57,864 nt of DNA from an uncultured Saprospiraceae bacterium (GCA_937944245.1 CALDYY010000011.1:1-57864); one strand, 5' to 3'; shown: positions 15,759-25,532, numbered from the stretch's first letter. The notes: a model not told the origin generated them from the letters alone. Translations and numbers: made by a program.

Positions 15759-16311
15759 ACGCTTGCAACGCACGCAGAGGCAGCATTTTGGACAAGCTAG
15801 CGAAATTGATTTGGCAAAATGGATTGATGTGCCAAGTGCTTTTCGGCAAGGAATTATCAAATGTCGAGTATTATATGGCAAAACAATTACCGATATTCAA
15901 TTTGCTGCATACGAACCTCGTCAAGTGAAAAGTTTGCAGTTGGTGGAGCATCCAACCATTGATTATACTTTCAAATTTGAAGACCGTAGTTTACTAGCTG
16001 AATTATTTGAGCAACGAGGCGACTGTGATGACATTATGATTGTCAAAAATGGGTTCGTTACTGACAGTTACTACGCCAATCTGGTTTTTGACGATGGTTT
16101 TTCGCTTTACACCCCTCATCAACCACTTTTGAGGGGTATCCGAAGAGCGCAGTTGCTGCACGCTAGGCGCATACAAACTGCTATTATTCGCCCTTGCGAT
16201 TTAAGCGTTTTCAAAAAAGTACACCTCATCAATGCTATGTTGGATTTAGGAGATGTTGTGGTTGAACGTCCTCATTTTTTCCCCAAGCACCTCCACCAGG
16301 TGTTTCAATAA
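15691..16311 (+). CDS. pabC: Aminodeoxychorismate lyase (class IV aminotransferase fold)
   Basis: A 206-residue PLP protein that would convert aminodeoxychorismate to p-aminobenzoate and pyruvate. The start MSQFIETIRISNG and the NLPLHNERLQRT motif match short class IV aminotransferases; IIKCRVLYG follows, Lys95 in FKFEDR sits where the PLP lysine is expected, and VKNGFVTDSYYANLVF corresponds to the conserved E/D-x-x-x-N-x-F segment. It overlaps pabB by 68 bases upstream, and its last 77 bases overlap, on the opposite strand, the 3' end of the 5-oxoprolinase gene. The conserved INAMLDLGD near its C-terminus falls partly in that overlap, so the overlap appears genuine. Confidence 0.87.
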   Translation: MSQFIETIRISNGNIENLPLHNERLQRTQRQHFGQASEIDLAKWIDVPSAFRQGIIKCRVLYGKTITDIQFAAYEPRQVKSLQLVEHPTIDYTFKFEDRSLLAELFEQRGDCDDIMIVKNGFVTDSYYANLVFDDGFSLYTPHQPLLRGIRRAQLLHARRIQTAIIRPCDLSVFKKVHLINAMLDLGDVVVERPHFFPKHLHQVFQ

Positions 16312-19300
16312 TAAGGCAATCACCAGCCTTGCAACTTCGACTGTCCATGCCATTTAATTTTTCGACTGTTCCATCTTTGCGAATCAGAATTTGCGTTCCT
16401 ACCTTTCCATCGGCACCACCTGCTTTGCCATAAGGCGCAACGCTGCGATGTTGTGTGAGTAGTGTCATTTCTACTTCTTCCAAAAATTCTATTGCTCGGA
16501 TAATGCCATTGCCGCCATTCCATTTGCCAACGCCACCAGAATTATGTCTAATGGCAAAGCAATGTAAACGAACAGGATAACGGCGTTCTAGTTCTTCCGC
16601 ATCAGTTATTTTGGTGTTGGTCATATGTTGATGTATTGCGCTGCGACCATGAAAACCATTGCCTGCACCAACTCCACCGCCAATTGTTTCGTAATAGCCA
16701 AAATGCGAATTGCCAAACAAAAAGTTATTCATAGTACCTTGACTGCAAGCTGACAAATCTAATGCTTTCAACAAAGTATCTACCAAGCGTTGGCTAACTT
16801 CTGTGTTGCCACCTACCACTGCTGGGCAGTGTTCGGGGTTGTCCACAAAGTTTGGATGTAGAAAACTGTTTGGAAGTTTAAGTTCAACCTGTTCCATTAA
16901 ACCTTCATTAAGTGGAATGTCTTTGTTGCAAAGCAGCCTCAATACATAGAGTACGGCACTAAATACAATGGAAATATTGGCATTCAAGTTACGTGGATGC
17001 ACGGCAGAGGTATCTGAAAAATCAAACAAAATTTTATTTTCTGTAAATTGAATATCCACCTCAATCAAGTGTCCATCATCGAGCGTTTCTTGCGCCTGAA
17101 AGGTTTTTCCAATTCGATTTTCCATAGCTTTTGCTAAAGCCTCCTTTGCCGAGTCTTTGAGCAGTTGCATATAATAATGTACTTTTGGAAGTCCTTGCTG
17201 ATGAACGAGTTGCTGCAACTTTTCTGCACCTGTCCGCAAGGAGGCTAGTGCTGCGTTAATGTCGGCAAGGTTTTCTTGAATGGCGCGCGTGGGATAAGGT
17301 GCATTTTGTAAAATATGTTGAATGGATTGCCATTGAACAACTCCTGATTTTACCAAATAAGTAGGCAAAATAGCCACGCCTTCTTCCACTAAGCGAGTAG
17401 CATTAGGAGGCATAGAACCAGGACGATTACCACCAATTTCTGCATGGTGCGCTCGATTAATAACATAGCCAATCAGTTGATTATCAGCACTAAAAACAGC
17501 ACTTAGCATAGTTAAGTCAGGCAAATGTGAACCCCCATATTTTGGGTGATTGGTGATAATGACATCGCCTTGTTGTAAAGGGAATTTTTCCAAAATCAAA
17601 CGTGCGCATACGCCTAAGCTACCCAAATGCACTGGAATGTGCGGCGCATTAACAAGCAAATGAGCATTAGCATCCAGTAAAGCACAAGAAAAATCTAAGC
17701 GTTCTTTGATGTTGACAGAAAAAGCAGTGCGTTGCAGTTGTGCCCCCATTTCTTCTGCAATGGCTTTAAAGCGATTCGTAAATAGCTCTAATTCAATGGA
17801 TTCGTTTAAGTTAGTTAATTGTTGTTTGGCAGTAATTATCTTGGTTAGTATAGCATTTTTATCCTTTGAAATTTGAATTTGCCAATCTTCTTCAATGAAA
17901 GTAGTGGAAGTAGCATTAAGTAGAATAGCCTTTCCTTTTACTGTTGAGCCGATGGGCATTTTTTCCCAGTAGTAAACGGGAATGTTTTGTTCAGGAAAAA
18001 GTGAAGGTTTAAAAAAATGGTTTGGGAGTACTTCAACCTCTTCCAATGAAGTATGATTGTAATTGCTTTGCTGACTTTTGCTTTGTGCAATTACTTTAAT
18101 ACTTTCTACTTCAAGCACTGCATTTTCGGGGTAATGCCCAAAGAGTTGTTCGTACTTTAATTTAAATGAGGCAACTAAATCTAATGAATAAGGAACTTCC
18201 AACGCTGTGTCCTGCCCAACAAATCGCAAATAGAGTAGCGGTGTTAGCTGCTCAATGTTTTGATAATCAATACCTTCCTTTTCAAGTTGTTGGGTAACTT
18301 CTCGAAAGCAGTTAGAAATCAAATCAGGTAAATCAAGTTGGCATTTTTTATAAGGTTGTAATATTTGTTTGCTTACAATGCGTTGCACTTGCGCCATACC
18401 TATGCCATAGGCACTCAGCAAACCGCTATCAAAGGGCAAAATAATATGCTGTATTTGCAGTAAATCGGCAATTTTGCAAGCGTGCAGACCTCCTGCACCA
18501 CCAAATGCCAAAAGCGCATACGCTTGAGGGTCAAAGCCTTTAGCTACGGAAATACGTCGAATTGCCTCTGCCATTTTTTCGTTGGCAATTTGTTCCAATC
18601 CAGTCAATAACTCTAAAAGTGTAATATCTTCTTGTTGAGTGGTATGGATTTGCTGTTGAAGGTTAAGTAATTGCTGTTCGGCAGCATGGGCATCAATTGG
18701 AATACCCATAGCGGAAGCGTCTAATTTGCCTAGCAGTAAATTTACATCCGTAATGGTGAGCGGTCCACCAGCGCCATAACAAGCAGGACCAGGTTCAGCT
18801 CCCGCACTTTCAGGTCCAACAGTCAATTTTTTACCATCAAAGGCACAAATAGAGCCACCGCCAGCAGCTACCGTTTCAATCGCTAGACTTGGTGTGAATA
18901 TAAGGGCATCGCCTACTTTGGTCGTAAAATTATAGTCGTAGTTCCCACTGAATCGCGCAGTATCTGTGCTGGTGCCACCCATATCCAGAGTGAGTATCTG
19001 TGAAAAACCGAGTTGGGTAGCAATGCTTGCAGCACCTACTACACCGCCTGCCGGACCGCTCAAAAGGCTATCCTTTGGTTGAAAAAATGAAGTGGAGACC
19101 AATCCCCCTGAACTGGTCATTACCCTCAAATTGGTATTTGGATTTAACTTTTGCTTTATTTTTTGGAGATAATTTTCCAAAATAGGATGTAAATAGGCAT
19201 TCACTAAAGCAGTAGTTGTTCTGGGCAAAATTTTAATAGACGGCGATAAGGCACTGGATAAAGAAATATAAGCAACGCCTTTTTTTGCTAGTGCTTGCGC

Positions 19301-20020
19301 CAGTTGCTGCTCATGAAAAGGGTTCAAGTAACTGTGCAACAATGCGATAGCCACTGATTCTGTTTTTACAGCGGATACTATTTTGTTAATTTCATCCACA
19401 GTGAGTGGCACTAAAATATTGCCATTAGCGTCCAAGCGTTCTTTGACTTCAATTACTTCTTCGTACAGTAAATGAGGCTCGGGAATATCTAGCTGAAACA
19501 AATGGGGGCGCTGTTGTGTACCTATGTAAAGCAAATCGCGATAGCCTTCTGTAATGAGTAACGTAACTTTTGCCCCCTTCCGCTCTAGCAAGGCATTTGT
19601 TCCTTTAGTAGAGCCTAATCGCATCTCCATTTTAGGCATTTCCTTGCCCAAAGGTGTTTGCGTAGCTATTCTTGTCGCCAAAATAGGGGCTTCTTCATTA
19701 GCTGTAATCTCGAAATAGCCGTTTGTAAAGTCAATGTCGATGGTCAAGTAAAGCAAACTATGTATTGGGTCAAATTTTTCTACTTTTACGGGATTATTTT
19801 TTGTACCAAGTAACTGGAAATCATATCCTTGTAGAATATCTTGTTCTATTTGCCACGAATGTTGAATTTTAAAACAGCGCGCGGACTGCTTTTCTAGTAA
19901 TACACCTCGAAGCTTGCCACTACTCAATACTTTTATTCGCTTTTTTTCGCCATTTGGTGCAATCGCAATACAGTCCGTAAAAGTTCCTCCTGTGTCTATC
20001 CAAATTTGCCAGTCGTTCAT
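16235..20020 (-). CDS. 5-oxoprolinase, HyuA-HyuB fusion
   Basis: A 1261-residue ATP-dependent enzyme that opens 5-oxoproline to glutamate (or a related hydantoin/lactam). The N-terminal half is hydantoinase A: DTGGTFTDCIA at residues 9-19 (phosphate loop of the actin-like fold), GSTKGTNALLERKG, SGPAGGVVGAA, LDMGGTSTDTARF and the GGGSICAFDG block. The C-terminal half, from about 735, is hydantoinase B: RTAFSVNIKERLDFSCALLD, HLPDLTMLSAVF, GGNTEVSQRLVD and the glycine-rich TPGGGAWG end. Full fusion length is typical of eukaryotic-type and many bacterial 5-oxoprolinases. The 3' end overlaps pabC convergently by 77 bases, including the TPGGGAWG codons. It lies 89 bases after the esterase gene and may be the tail of that transcript. 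Confidence 0.9.
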   Translation of the reverse strand: MNDWQIWIDTGGTFTDCIAIAPNGEKKRIKVLSSGKLRGVLLEKQSARCFKIQHSWQIEQDILQGYDFQLLGTKNNPVKVEKFDPIHSLLYLTIDIDFTNGYFEITANEEAPILATRIATQTPLGKEMPKMEMRLGSTKGTNALLERKGAKVTLLITEGYRDLLYIGTQQRPHLFQLDIPEPHLLYEEVIEVKERLDANGNILVPLTVDEINKIVSAVKTESVAIALLHSYLNPFHEQQLAQALAKKGVAYISLSSALSPSIKILPRTTTALVNAYLHPILENYLQKIKQKLNPNTNLRVMTSSGGLVSTSFFQPKDSLLSGPAGGVVGAASIATQLGFSQILTLDMGGTSTDTARFSGNYDYNFTTKVGDALIFTPSLAIETVAAGGGSICAFDGKKLTVGPESAGAEPGPACYGAGGPLTITDVNLLLGKLDASAMGIPIDAHAAEQQLLNLQQQIHTTQQEDITLLELLTGLEQIANEKMAEAIRRISVAKGFDPQAYALLAFGGAGGLHACKIADLLQIQHIILPFDSGLLSAYGIGMAQVQRIVSKQILQPYKKCQLDLPDLISNCFREVTQQLEKEGIDYQNIEQLTPLLYLRFVGQDTALEVPYSLDLVASFKLKYEQLFGHYPENAVLEVESIKVIAQSKSQQSNYNHTSLEEVEVLPNHFFKPSLFPEQNIPVYYWEKMPIGSTVKGKAILLNATSTTFIEEDWQIQISKDKNAILTKIITAKQQLTNLNESIELELFTNRFKAIAEEMGAQLQRTAFSVNIKERLDFSCALLDANAHLLVNAPHIPVHLGSLGVCARLILEKFPLQQGDVIITNHPKYGGSHLPDLTMLSAVFSADNQLIGYVINRAHHAEIGGNRPGSMPPNATRLVEEGVAILPTYLVKSGVVQWQSIQHILQNAPYPTRAIQENLADINAALASLRTGAEKLQQLVHQQGLPKVHYYMQLLKDSAKEALAKAMENRIGKTFQAQETLDDGHLIEVDIQFTENKILFDFSDTSAVHPRNLNANISIVFSAVLYVLRLLCNKDIPLNEGLMEQVELKLPNSFLHPNFVDNPEHCPAVVGGNTEVSQRLVDTLLKALDLSACSQGTMNNFLFGNSHFGYYETIGGGVGAGNGFHGRSAIHQHMTNTKITDAEELERRYPVRLHCFAIRHNSGGVGKWNGGNGIIRAIEFLEEVEMTLLTQHRSVAPYGKAGGADGKVGTQILIRKDGTVEKLNGMDSRSCKAGDCLIIETPGGGAWGKNEDVQPQHLLNPT

Positions 20021-20109
20021 TGCGTTTAATTTTCCTTATGCTAAATAAGTAAATTTAAGTTGAATTAGGCTGAAGCCGCATTATCGAAAGAGTAATTCAT
20101 ATTGAATTA

Positions 20110-21039
20110 TTATTTTTTACTGTTATTTACATTTTCTACTTTTTCGAGCCAATTCATCAAAGTTTTCCTCACTTCATCATCTTGGTAAGACCACCTGGAG
20201 GCATCCAAATGGGTGGCGTTGTGTAGTATTTTGAAATCAATTTTTTCTGGAGCAATTTCTCTGTAACGTTTTACAAAAGACAGCGAGTTGCCAAAAGGAA
20301 CAAGACCGTCTGAAGTGCCATGTACGCAAAGCACAGGCAGGCACTCATCCGTTTGAAGATAGCTGATAGGACTGGCTTGTTGCGCTTGTTCACTTTGTGG
20401 ATTGCCACAGTAAAACCTCAAAAAGCGCGTGTCACGCATTTGCTTGAGGTCGAGCGGTGCAGCAAATAAAAAAATGCCTGCAAATAAATGGCGAGGAAAA
20501 TTCAGCTTTTTTAGTGCTTCTCGGTTATAGAGCATTAGTGCTGCTAAATTAGCACCTGAAGAAATCCCACCGAGTATTATTTTTTTGCCTTCAAGATGAT
20601 GTTCTTTATAAATTTCTTGAATAATAGATAATATTCCGTCCAAGTCTTCCCTAAGGTGCTTATATCCATAAAGGGGTAGTCTCCTATGAGAAGGCATAAT
20701 TACTGTATAACCTTGATTAACAAAGAGTTGAGCATTCAATCGAAATAGCTCAGGTTTACCTACACGCCATGCGCCACCATGAAAATAAACAATAACATGA
20801 TCTTTAGTGATTTCACCATCTAGTGGTTTATTTAATAAAACATATTGTCGCCAGTGTTTTCCATAGTTATATTTTTTTTCCCACATCGGCGAGGGGGTGC
20901 GCGTGAATTGGTTTGACCAAAGTGGAATTAAATCTAACGCTTCATAAAGCATTGTTCCTTTTGGGACAATCCACCATAAAATATAACCAGTTAGCGCAAT
21001 AAATAAAATACTAACTAGAAAAATCACAAATAAAATCAT
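20110..21039 (-). CDS. Membrane-anchored alpha/beta hydrolase (HSL-type esterase)
   Basis: A 309-residue hydrolase. A hydrophobic N-terminal helix (about 2-24) should anchor it in the membrane. The catalytic domain has the oxyanion motif HGGAW (87-91), nucleophile Ser160 in GISSG, Asp244 in HGTSDGLVP and His277 in NATHLDA, the complete triad of hormone-sensitive-lipase-like esterases. The substrate is unknown. Its ATG overlaps the stop of gldC (ATGA at 21036-21039), so it is translated together with that gene; the significance for gliding is open. Confidence 0.88.
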   Translation of the reverse strand: MILFVIFLVSILFIALTGYILWWIVPKGTMLYEALDLIPLWSNQFTRTPSPMWEKKYNYGKHWRQYVLLNKPLDGEITKDHVIVYFHGGAWRVGKPELFRLNAQLFVNQGYTVIMPSHRRLPLYGYKHLREDLDGILSIIQEIYKEHHLEGKKIILGGISSGANLAALMLYNREALKKLNFPRHLFAGIFLFAAPLDLKQMRDTRFLRFYCGNPQSEQAQQASPISYLQTDECLPVLCVHGTSDGLVPFGNSLSFVKRYREIAPEKIDFKILHNATHLDASRWSYQDDEVRKTLMNWLEKVENVNNSKK

Positions 21040-21395
21040 GACGTTTCTTCAGAATTTATAATGCCTGTAGATTGACCAAAATATTGAACAAATTGCTGCA
21101 TTTCAGACGCAAGTTGCCTATTTTGTGTGGCTTGATAATAAGTATCTGCCATACCTCTTAAAGTTTGGAAAAAGAAACGATCCATTTCCATAATTTGCAT
21201 ATCTTTTGTCCAAAGGTCTATTTTTAGAGTATCAAGGTGCTCTTTATCAAATAGAGAAAGCAGCATAGCTTTGCAAGGCTGCTTATCATCATGGTTTGGG
21301 GCGTCTGAAGCGTTCCATTCCATAGCAATAGGTACATTATTGTCGTCTAATCCAACTTCAATCGTAATAATGGATTTTTTTATAATATCGCTCAT
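21036..21395 (-). CDS. gldC: Gliding motility protein GldC
   Basis: A 119-residue soluble protein. The segments KSIITIEVGLDDNNVP, TLKIDLWTKDMQIMEMDRFFFQTL and MADTYYQAT match GldC of gliding Bacteroidota, where GldC (about 111 residues) supports efficient gliding and interacts with GldB without being essential for it. GldC is also common in non-gliding members, so its presence does not prove motility. It sits between a degenerate dehydrogenase gene (12 bases upstream) and an esterase gene (4-base overlap), not next to gldB. Confidence 0.88.
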   Translation of the reverse strand: MSDIIKKSIITIEVGLDDNNVPIAMEWNASDAPNHDDKQPCKAMLLSLFDKEHLDTLKIDLWTKDMQIMEMDRFFFQTLRGMADTYYQATQNRQLASEMQQFVQYFGQSTGIINSEETS

Positions 21396-21407
21396 TATTC
21401 AATTTTT

Positions 21408-22103
21408 TTATAATAGTTTGAGTTCATCCTGTTTTTTTGCCCAGTCGTTAAAATAATCAGATTGATAAAGAAACGCCCCTGATTTAAGTTGTTGTGCAGC
21501 TCTCAACATAGCAGCAGCAACAGTTTTAGCATCCACTGGTTGATATTTTGAAACTGCTCCTCCAGTTAACTTATCTAAACCATTTTTTATTTTATTGGCT
21601 AATTGCTCGCCCCAACGACTACTGCCTTCCATATCTATAACAACTGGTGGGCGAAAGATATGTACTCCCCAAAAAGGTAATTGTATTAATGATTTTTCTA
21701 AGTGCGCCCGAATACGACTATTCAAATTCAACGAATTTTCACTAGTATAAAGAGAAGAAAAAAATAATAATTGATTGACTTTGTTTTCAATAGCAATATT
21801 TGCTATGGCATAACTATAAATTTGTTTGATTTTAATGTCGCTTGGTGTGCTGGTTTTGGGTCGTTGAATGTCTAAAAAACAAAATAAATCATTTCCTTTA
21901 ATGTCGTTTTTTAGTGCTTGTATTTTATTTCTTTCGAGTACGAAGTGCTCTAATTTTTCGTGCTTTATGTTGGGTGCTTTTTTGCTAAAAACCTTTACTT
22001 TGCGGTAAACATCGTAGGACAGCAAAAGAGGAATCAACTTTTCACCTACGGTGGATTGTTCCATAAAAACCAAAGCCGTTTTATTTCCTTTATTGATTTC
22101 CAA
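21408..22103 (-). CDS. Degenerate NAD(P)-binding (atypical SDR, HTATIP2-like) protein
   Basis: A 231-residue Rossmann-type protein. The order of segments follows the HTATIP2/atypical-SDR family: an N-terminal ALVFMEQSTVGEKLIPLLL beta-alpha unit, VNQLLFFSSLYTSENS in the middle strand, HIFRPPVVI, and a C-terminal part. However, the glycine-rich dinucleotide loop (usually GATGxxG) is replaced by MEQSTVG and the SDR catalytic YxxxK is absent (NSRIRAHLEKSL at that place). It may therefore bind no cofactor or serve a structural role. It is 21 bases after the DUF4249 gene and 12 before gldC, so it belongs to the same operon. Confidence 0.72.
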   Translation of the reverse strand: MEINKGNKTALVFMEQSTVGEKLIPLLLSYDVYRKVKVFSKKAPNIKHEKLEHFVLERNKIQALKNDIKGNDLFCFLDIQRPKTSTPSDIKIKQIYSYAIANIAIENKVNQLLFFSSLYTSENSLNLNSRIRAHLEKSLIQLPFWGVHIFRPPVVIDMEGSSRWGEQLANKIKNGLDKLTGGAVSKYQPVDAKTVAAAMLRAAQQLKSGAFLYQSDYFNDWAKKQDELKLL

Positions 22104-22124
22104 TCGTTTATATTTTTATTTTTA

Positions 22125-23132
22125 CTATCGAGGCACTGTTCCACTGTAAAACGAAACAGAAGCTCCTCCCCAAAATCCTATTCCTCCTTTTATATTGGAA
22201 GGTGGTTGCGCATAAGAAGAAAACAATCCTTGATTCAAAACGTTTGATTCAACAGCGTTCCAGTAATCAAATTGTGCTTTATCAATGGTACACCATTTTA
22301 CTAAATATTCGTCTCCGATATTATAATTTCCAAAATTATTTCCTCCTGTATTAAATGTTGAATCTCTTGGTTCTCCTTTTGGTAAAGGGATTGTACCATC
22401 GTTGTTACCAAAATATTTATCTTCTAAGATAGACCTGAATCTAGAAATGGAAGCATTCCCTTTATAAAGTGGTTTATTGTTTTGTCGTGTAAAATAGCGA
22501 TAATAATTGTTGCTGAGTTCATCCCTATCTGCTACGCTTATTATCATTTGGCGAAGCGAACCTCTGCTAAAAAAAGCAGAATCGCCAGGTGGTAAACGGA
22601 AAGCTATGGAATCCAAAGGGTTATGTTGTGGAATGGTGGTGTTTGCTGTTAAGGTTTGATTGTTTACCTCTATTTTAAGTTGATAAGTTGCACCTATTTC
22701 ATAGTTTCGGATATTATCCACATAAGCACAAAAATTAGTGGTATTAAAATTTATGCCAAATAATGAATAATCTGATTCGTTTAAACCTAGTGTTTCTATT
22801 ATAATTTTTCTATTATCTTCTGATAAATCATTCAGGCAAATTTCAGTTAAATTGAAAGTTTCTCGACCATTATTTATGGATACTTTAGCATCGTGAATAA
22901 ATAAATTTTCAAATTCTTTGGGGTTGAAATCCATATTTAAAGGAATACTTTTTGTCAATAGAACGTAGGCAGGGCGACGATTAGTGAAGCTATTAGGCTG
23001 TGTGTAGGCTTCTATGTAGCCTTCTACCACTATGGTTTCATTGAAAACATTAGGAGCATTGAAAGTTTCTTCACAAGCAAGTGAGAAAAGTAAAAGTAAA
23101 AGTAAAATACTCCAAAAATATAAATTTCTCAT
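22125..23132 (-). CDS. DUF4249 lipoprotein, partner of a TonB-dependent receptor
   Basis: A protein of 335 residues from the ATG at 23132 (MRNLYFWSILLLLLLFSLAC), with a lipoprotein signal and acceptor Cys20. The mature part is beta-rich (ETIVVEGYIEAY, VLLTKSIPL, YQLKIEVNNQTLTANTTIP) as in DUF4249, a family of surface lipoproteins encoded next to TonB-dependent receptors. Such partners probably sit on the barrel as a lid or substrate-capture protein. I chose this start, not the in-frame ATG 21 bases upstream, because it forms an ATGA overlap with the receptor stop at 23129. The transported substrate is unknown. Confidence 0.85.
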   Translation of the reverse strand: MRNLYFWSILLLLLLFSLACEETFNAPNVFNETIVVEGYIEAYTQPNSFTNRRPAYVLLTKSIPLNMDFNPKEFENLFIHDAKVSINNGRETFNLTEICLNDLSEDNRKIIIETLGLNESDYSLFGINFNTTNFCAYVDNIRNYEIGATYQLKIEVNNQTLTANTTIPQHNPLDSIAFRLPPGDSAFFSRGSLRQMIISVADRDELSNNYYRYFTRQNNKPLYKGNASISRFRSILEDKYFGNNDGTIPLPKGEPRDSTFNTGGNNFGNYNIGDEYLVKWCTIDKAQFDYWNAVESNVLNQGLFSSYAQPPSNIKGGIGFWGGASVSFYSGTVPR

Positions 23133-25492
23133 TCTAGTTTTTTGCTTAGCCATTTAAAATTCCATGTAATTGAAGGAATGATGGGGAAAAAGGAAACTTT
23201 TCTTGTTTCAACGCTTGTATTGCCTGTTTCATTATTTTGACGAGGAGCATAATAATAAAAAAGTAAGTTTCGGCGGTCGTAGATATTATAAACCGAAAAT
23301 ATCCAATTGGACTGAAAAGTATTGTTTGCGCTACCTTTTGGGGTCAAGATGGCAGATATATCAAAGCGATGATATGGCTCTACTCTAGCACTATTGCGCT
23401 GTCCAAATTGATAATTAATGCTTTGATCAATCAAATAAATGCTTTCGATAGGGGTAAAAGCAATGCCAGAAGTATAGATAAAAGTGCTACTAATTTGCCA
23501 TTTGGGGTTGATAACGTAGCTCATTACTGCTGAAAAATCATGTGGACGATCATGGAAAGCAGGGTAGGGATTGCCTTGGTTGATGTCTTCAAAGGTGCGT
23601 TTGGTGCGCGACAAAGTGTAGCCAACCCAACCAGTAAGTGCACCTTTTCGCTTGCGCAATAAAAACTCTATCCCATAGGCTTCACCTTGACCAAACACAA
23701 ATTCACTTTCCACGTCTTCCGTAGGGTCGCTAACATAATTTTCTCGATAATCAATTTGATTGCCTAGTTTTTTATAATAGGTTTCTATGGAAAATTCAAA
23801 ATTATTTTCTTTGAAATTTTGAAAATATCCACTAGCTATTTGCCAACTAGATTGTGGTTTTATAATATCGGTGCTGGATACCCATATTTCTAAGGGTAAT
23901 GAACTAGCAGTATTACTAACCATATGCAGATATTGATTATTAATTGCAAAATTAGCTTTTATAGATTTTATATCAGAAAGCTGCCATCGAGTAACTATTC
24001 TAGGTTCTACTCGAAAATAATTAATAACAGATTCACCTGCATTATAAATTTTCTCTGATTGTTGAGATTGATAAGGACCTAAAAAAGTGTAAGCAGATAA
24101 TCTAGTACCTATATTTAGGCTTAAAACGGGGTTTACTTTTATGTTATCCAATAAATAAAGCGCATAATCAGTAGAAAATCTAGGTTCACCTCTATCAAAT
24201 AAAGTCATGCCAGAAGCGGTGGAAGTAACGTTACTAAAGTTAGGTGTGAGTTTATGTTTTATAATATTTAATCCAAATTTTAAATCGTGAGGAGTAGATA
24301 AATAATCAAAATCTATTTTTAAATTCCAGTCTTCGATACCTGACTTAATGTTGGCATCAATTCCAAATTCTAAGGCTCTAAAAGCATAATCATAGTTGTT
24401 ATAAATTATGCTTGTATTCATGAATAAACGACTGCTAAACAAGTGATTCCATCGGAAAGTGCTTGTTAAATTGCCGTAGTCCACCCCAAAATTAGCATCC
24501 CTAAACCTAGAGGTAAACCCTAGTACATCTTTACCAAAGTAGCTACTAAAATATATTTTATCTTTTGGCGATAGGGTATAATTGATTTTAGTATTCAAAT
24601 CATAAAAATAATAGTTAGTACCTTCAAAATCAGAGCTTTTTAAAAAAGGTCGAGCTAAATCATAAGCGTAAGTCCTTCTACCAGAAATAATAAAAGAACT
24701 TTTTTCTTTTTGAATTGGTCCTTGAATGGTAAAACGAGAAGCAATAACGCCTATTCCTCCTTCAATAGAAGTGTTTTGGTTATTACCTTCTTTCATGCGA
24801 ATATCTAGTACAGAAGAAAGGCGACCACCATAATTGGCAGGCATACCACCTTTTACGATAGTAGTATTTTTTATAGCATCGGCATTAAAAACGGAGAAAA
24901 ATCCTAGTACATGCCCAGCATTATACACTACGGCTTCGTCCAGAAGTATTAAATTTTGGTCTTGTCCACCCCCTCTGACGAAGAAGCCTGTATTCCCCTC
25001 TGCTGCTGAAGTAATACCTGGAAGTAACTGTACTATTTTGAGTAAATCAACTTCTCCAAGTAATGCAGGCATTTGTTTCACTTCTTTGGTAGGAAGTTGA
25101 ATAACACCCATTTCTGTATTTTCGATATTAGCATTATCGTTTTCCGCAGTTACCGTAATAGAAGTGCTTAAAGAAGCACCTTCAGGGGTAAGTTTAATAT
25201 CTGCTTTTTTATTTTCAGTAAGGTCTATTTTTAAAATTTGATTTTTATAACCAATAAAAGAAAAAATAATATTGTGTTCGCCTGTGGGCAGTTGGATAGA
25301 ATAGAATCCGTAATTGTTGGAAGATGTGCCCTTAGCCTGATTTTCTTGTAAAAATACATTTGCACCAATTAAGGTTTCACCTGAACTTTCATCTTTGATA
25401 TAGCCACTCAGCGTGTAAACGCTTTGTGCAGTTGATAAAAAACTAAGAAAAATGTAACATAGTGTCAATAATGAAATATAGTGAAAGTTCAT
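23129..25492 (-). CDS. TonB-dependent outer-membrane receptor with carboxypeptidase-like N-terminal domain
   Basis: A 787-residue receptor: signal peptide (about 1-22), a carboxypeptidase-regulatory-like beta sandwich (about 25-105, LSGYIKDESSGETLIGANVFL), a plug domain (about 125-225, KQMPALLGEVDLLKIVQLLPGI and GFFVRGGGQDQNLILLDEAVVY), and a 22-strand barrel to the end. The plug motif VRGGGxDQNLILLDE is typical of SusC-like and FecA-like Bacteroidota receptors; the DUF4249 partner instead of SusD suggests a non-glycan substrate. It heads a five-gene leftward operon running to the esterase gene, with a candidate promoter at 25533-25540. Confidence 0.92.
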   Translation of the reverse strand: MNFHYISLLTLCYIFLSFLSTAQSVYTLSGYIKDESSGETLIGANVFLQENQAKGTSSNNYGFYSIQLPTGEHNIIFSFIGYKNQILKIDLTENKKADIKLTPEGASLSTSITVTAENDNANIENTEMGVIQLPTKEVKQMPALLGEVDLLKIVQLLPGITSAAEGNTGFFVRGGGQDQNLILLDEAVVYNAGHVLGFFSVFNADAIKNTTIVKGGMPANYGGRLSSVLDIRMKEGNNQNTSIEGGIGVIASRFTIQGPIQKEKSSFIISGRRTYAYDLARPFLKSSDFEGTNYYFYDLNTKINYTLSPKDKIYFSSYFGKDVLGFTSRFRDANFGVDYGNLTSTFRWNHLFSSRLFMNTSIIYNNYDYAFRALEFGIDANIKSGIEDWNLKIDFDYLSTPHDLKFGLNIIKHKLTPNFSNVTSTASGMTLFDRGEPRFSTDYALYLLDNIKVNPVLSLNIGTRLSAYTFLGPYQSQQSEKIYNAGESVINYFRVEPRIVTRWQLSDIKSIKANFAINNQYLHMVSNTASSLPLEIWVSSTDIIKPQSSWQIASGYFQNFKENNFEFSIETYYKKLGNQIDYRENYVSDPTEDVESEFVFGQGEAYGIEFLLRKRKGALTGWVGYTLSRTKRTFEDINQGNPYPAFHDRPHDFSAVMSYVINPKWQISSTFIYTSGIAFTPIESIYLIDQSINYQFGQRNSARVEPYHRFDISAILTPKGSANNTFQSNWIFSVYNIYDRRNLLFYYYAPRQNNETGNTSVETRKVSFFPIIPSITWNFKWLSKKLE

Positions 25493-25532
25493 AATGCAGT
25501 AAACAGCATGTGATTAATGGATGTTTGCTTCA

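Noticed and set aside
15612-15881. Minus-strand frames across the pabB-pabC junction
   Set aside because: They are opposite two well-supported overlapping genes and show no family features.
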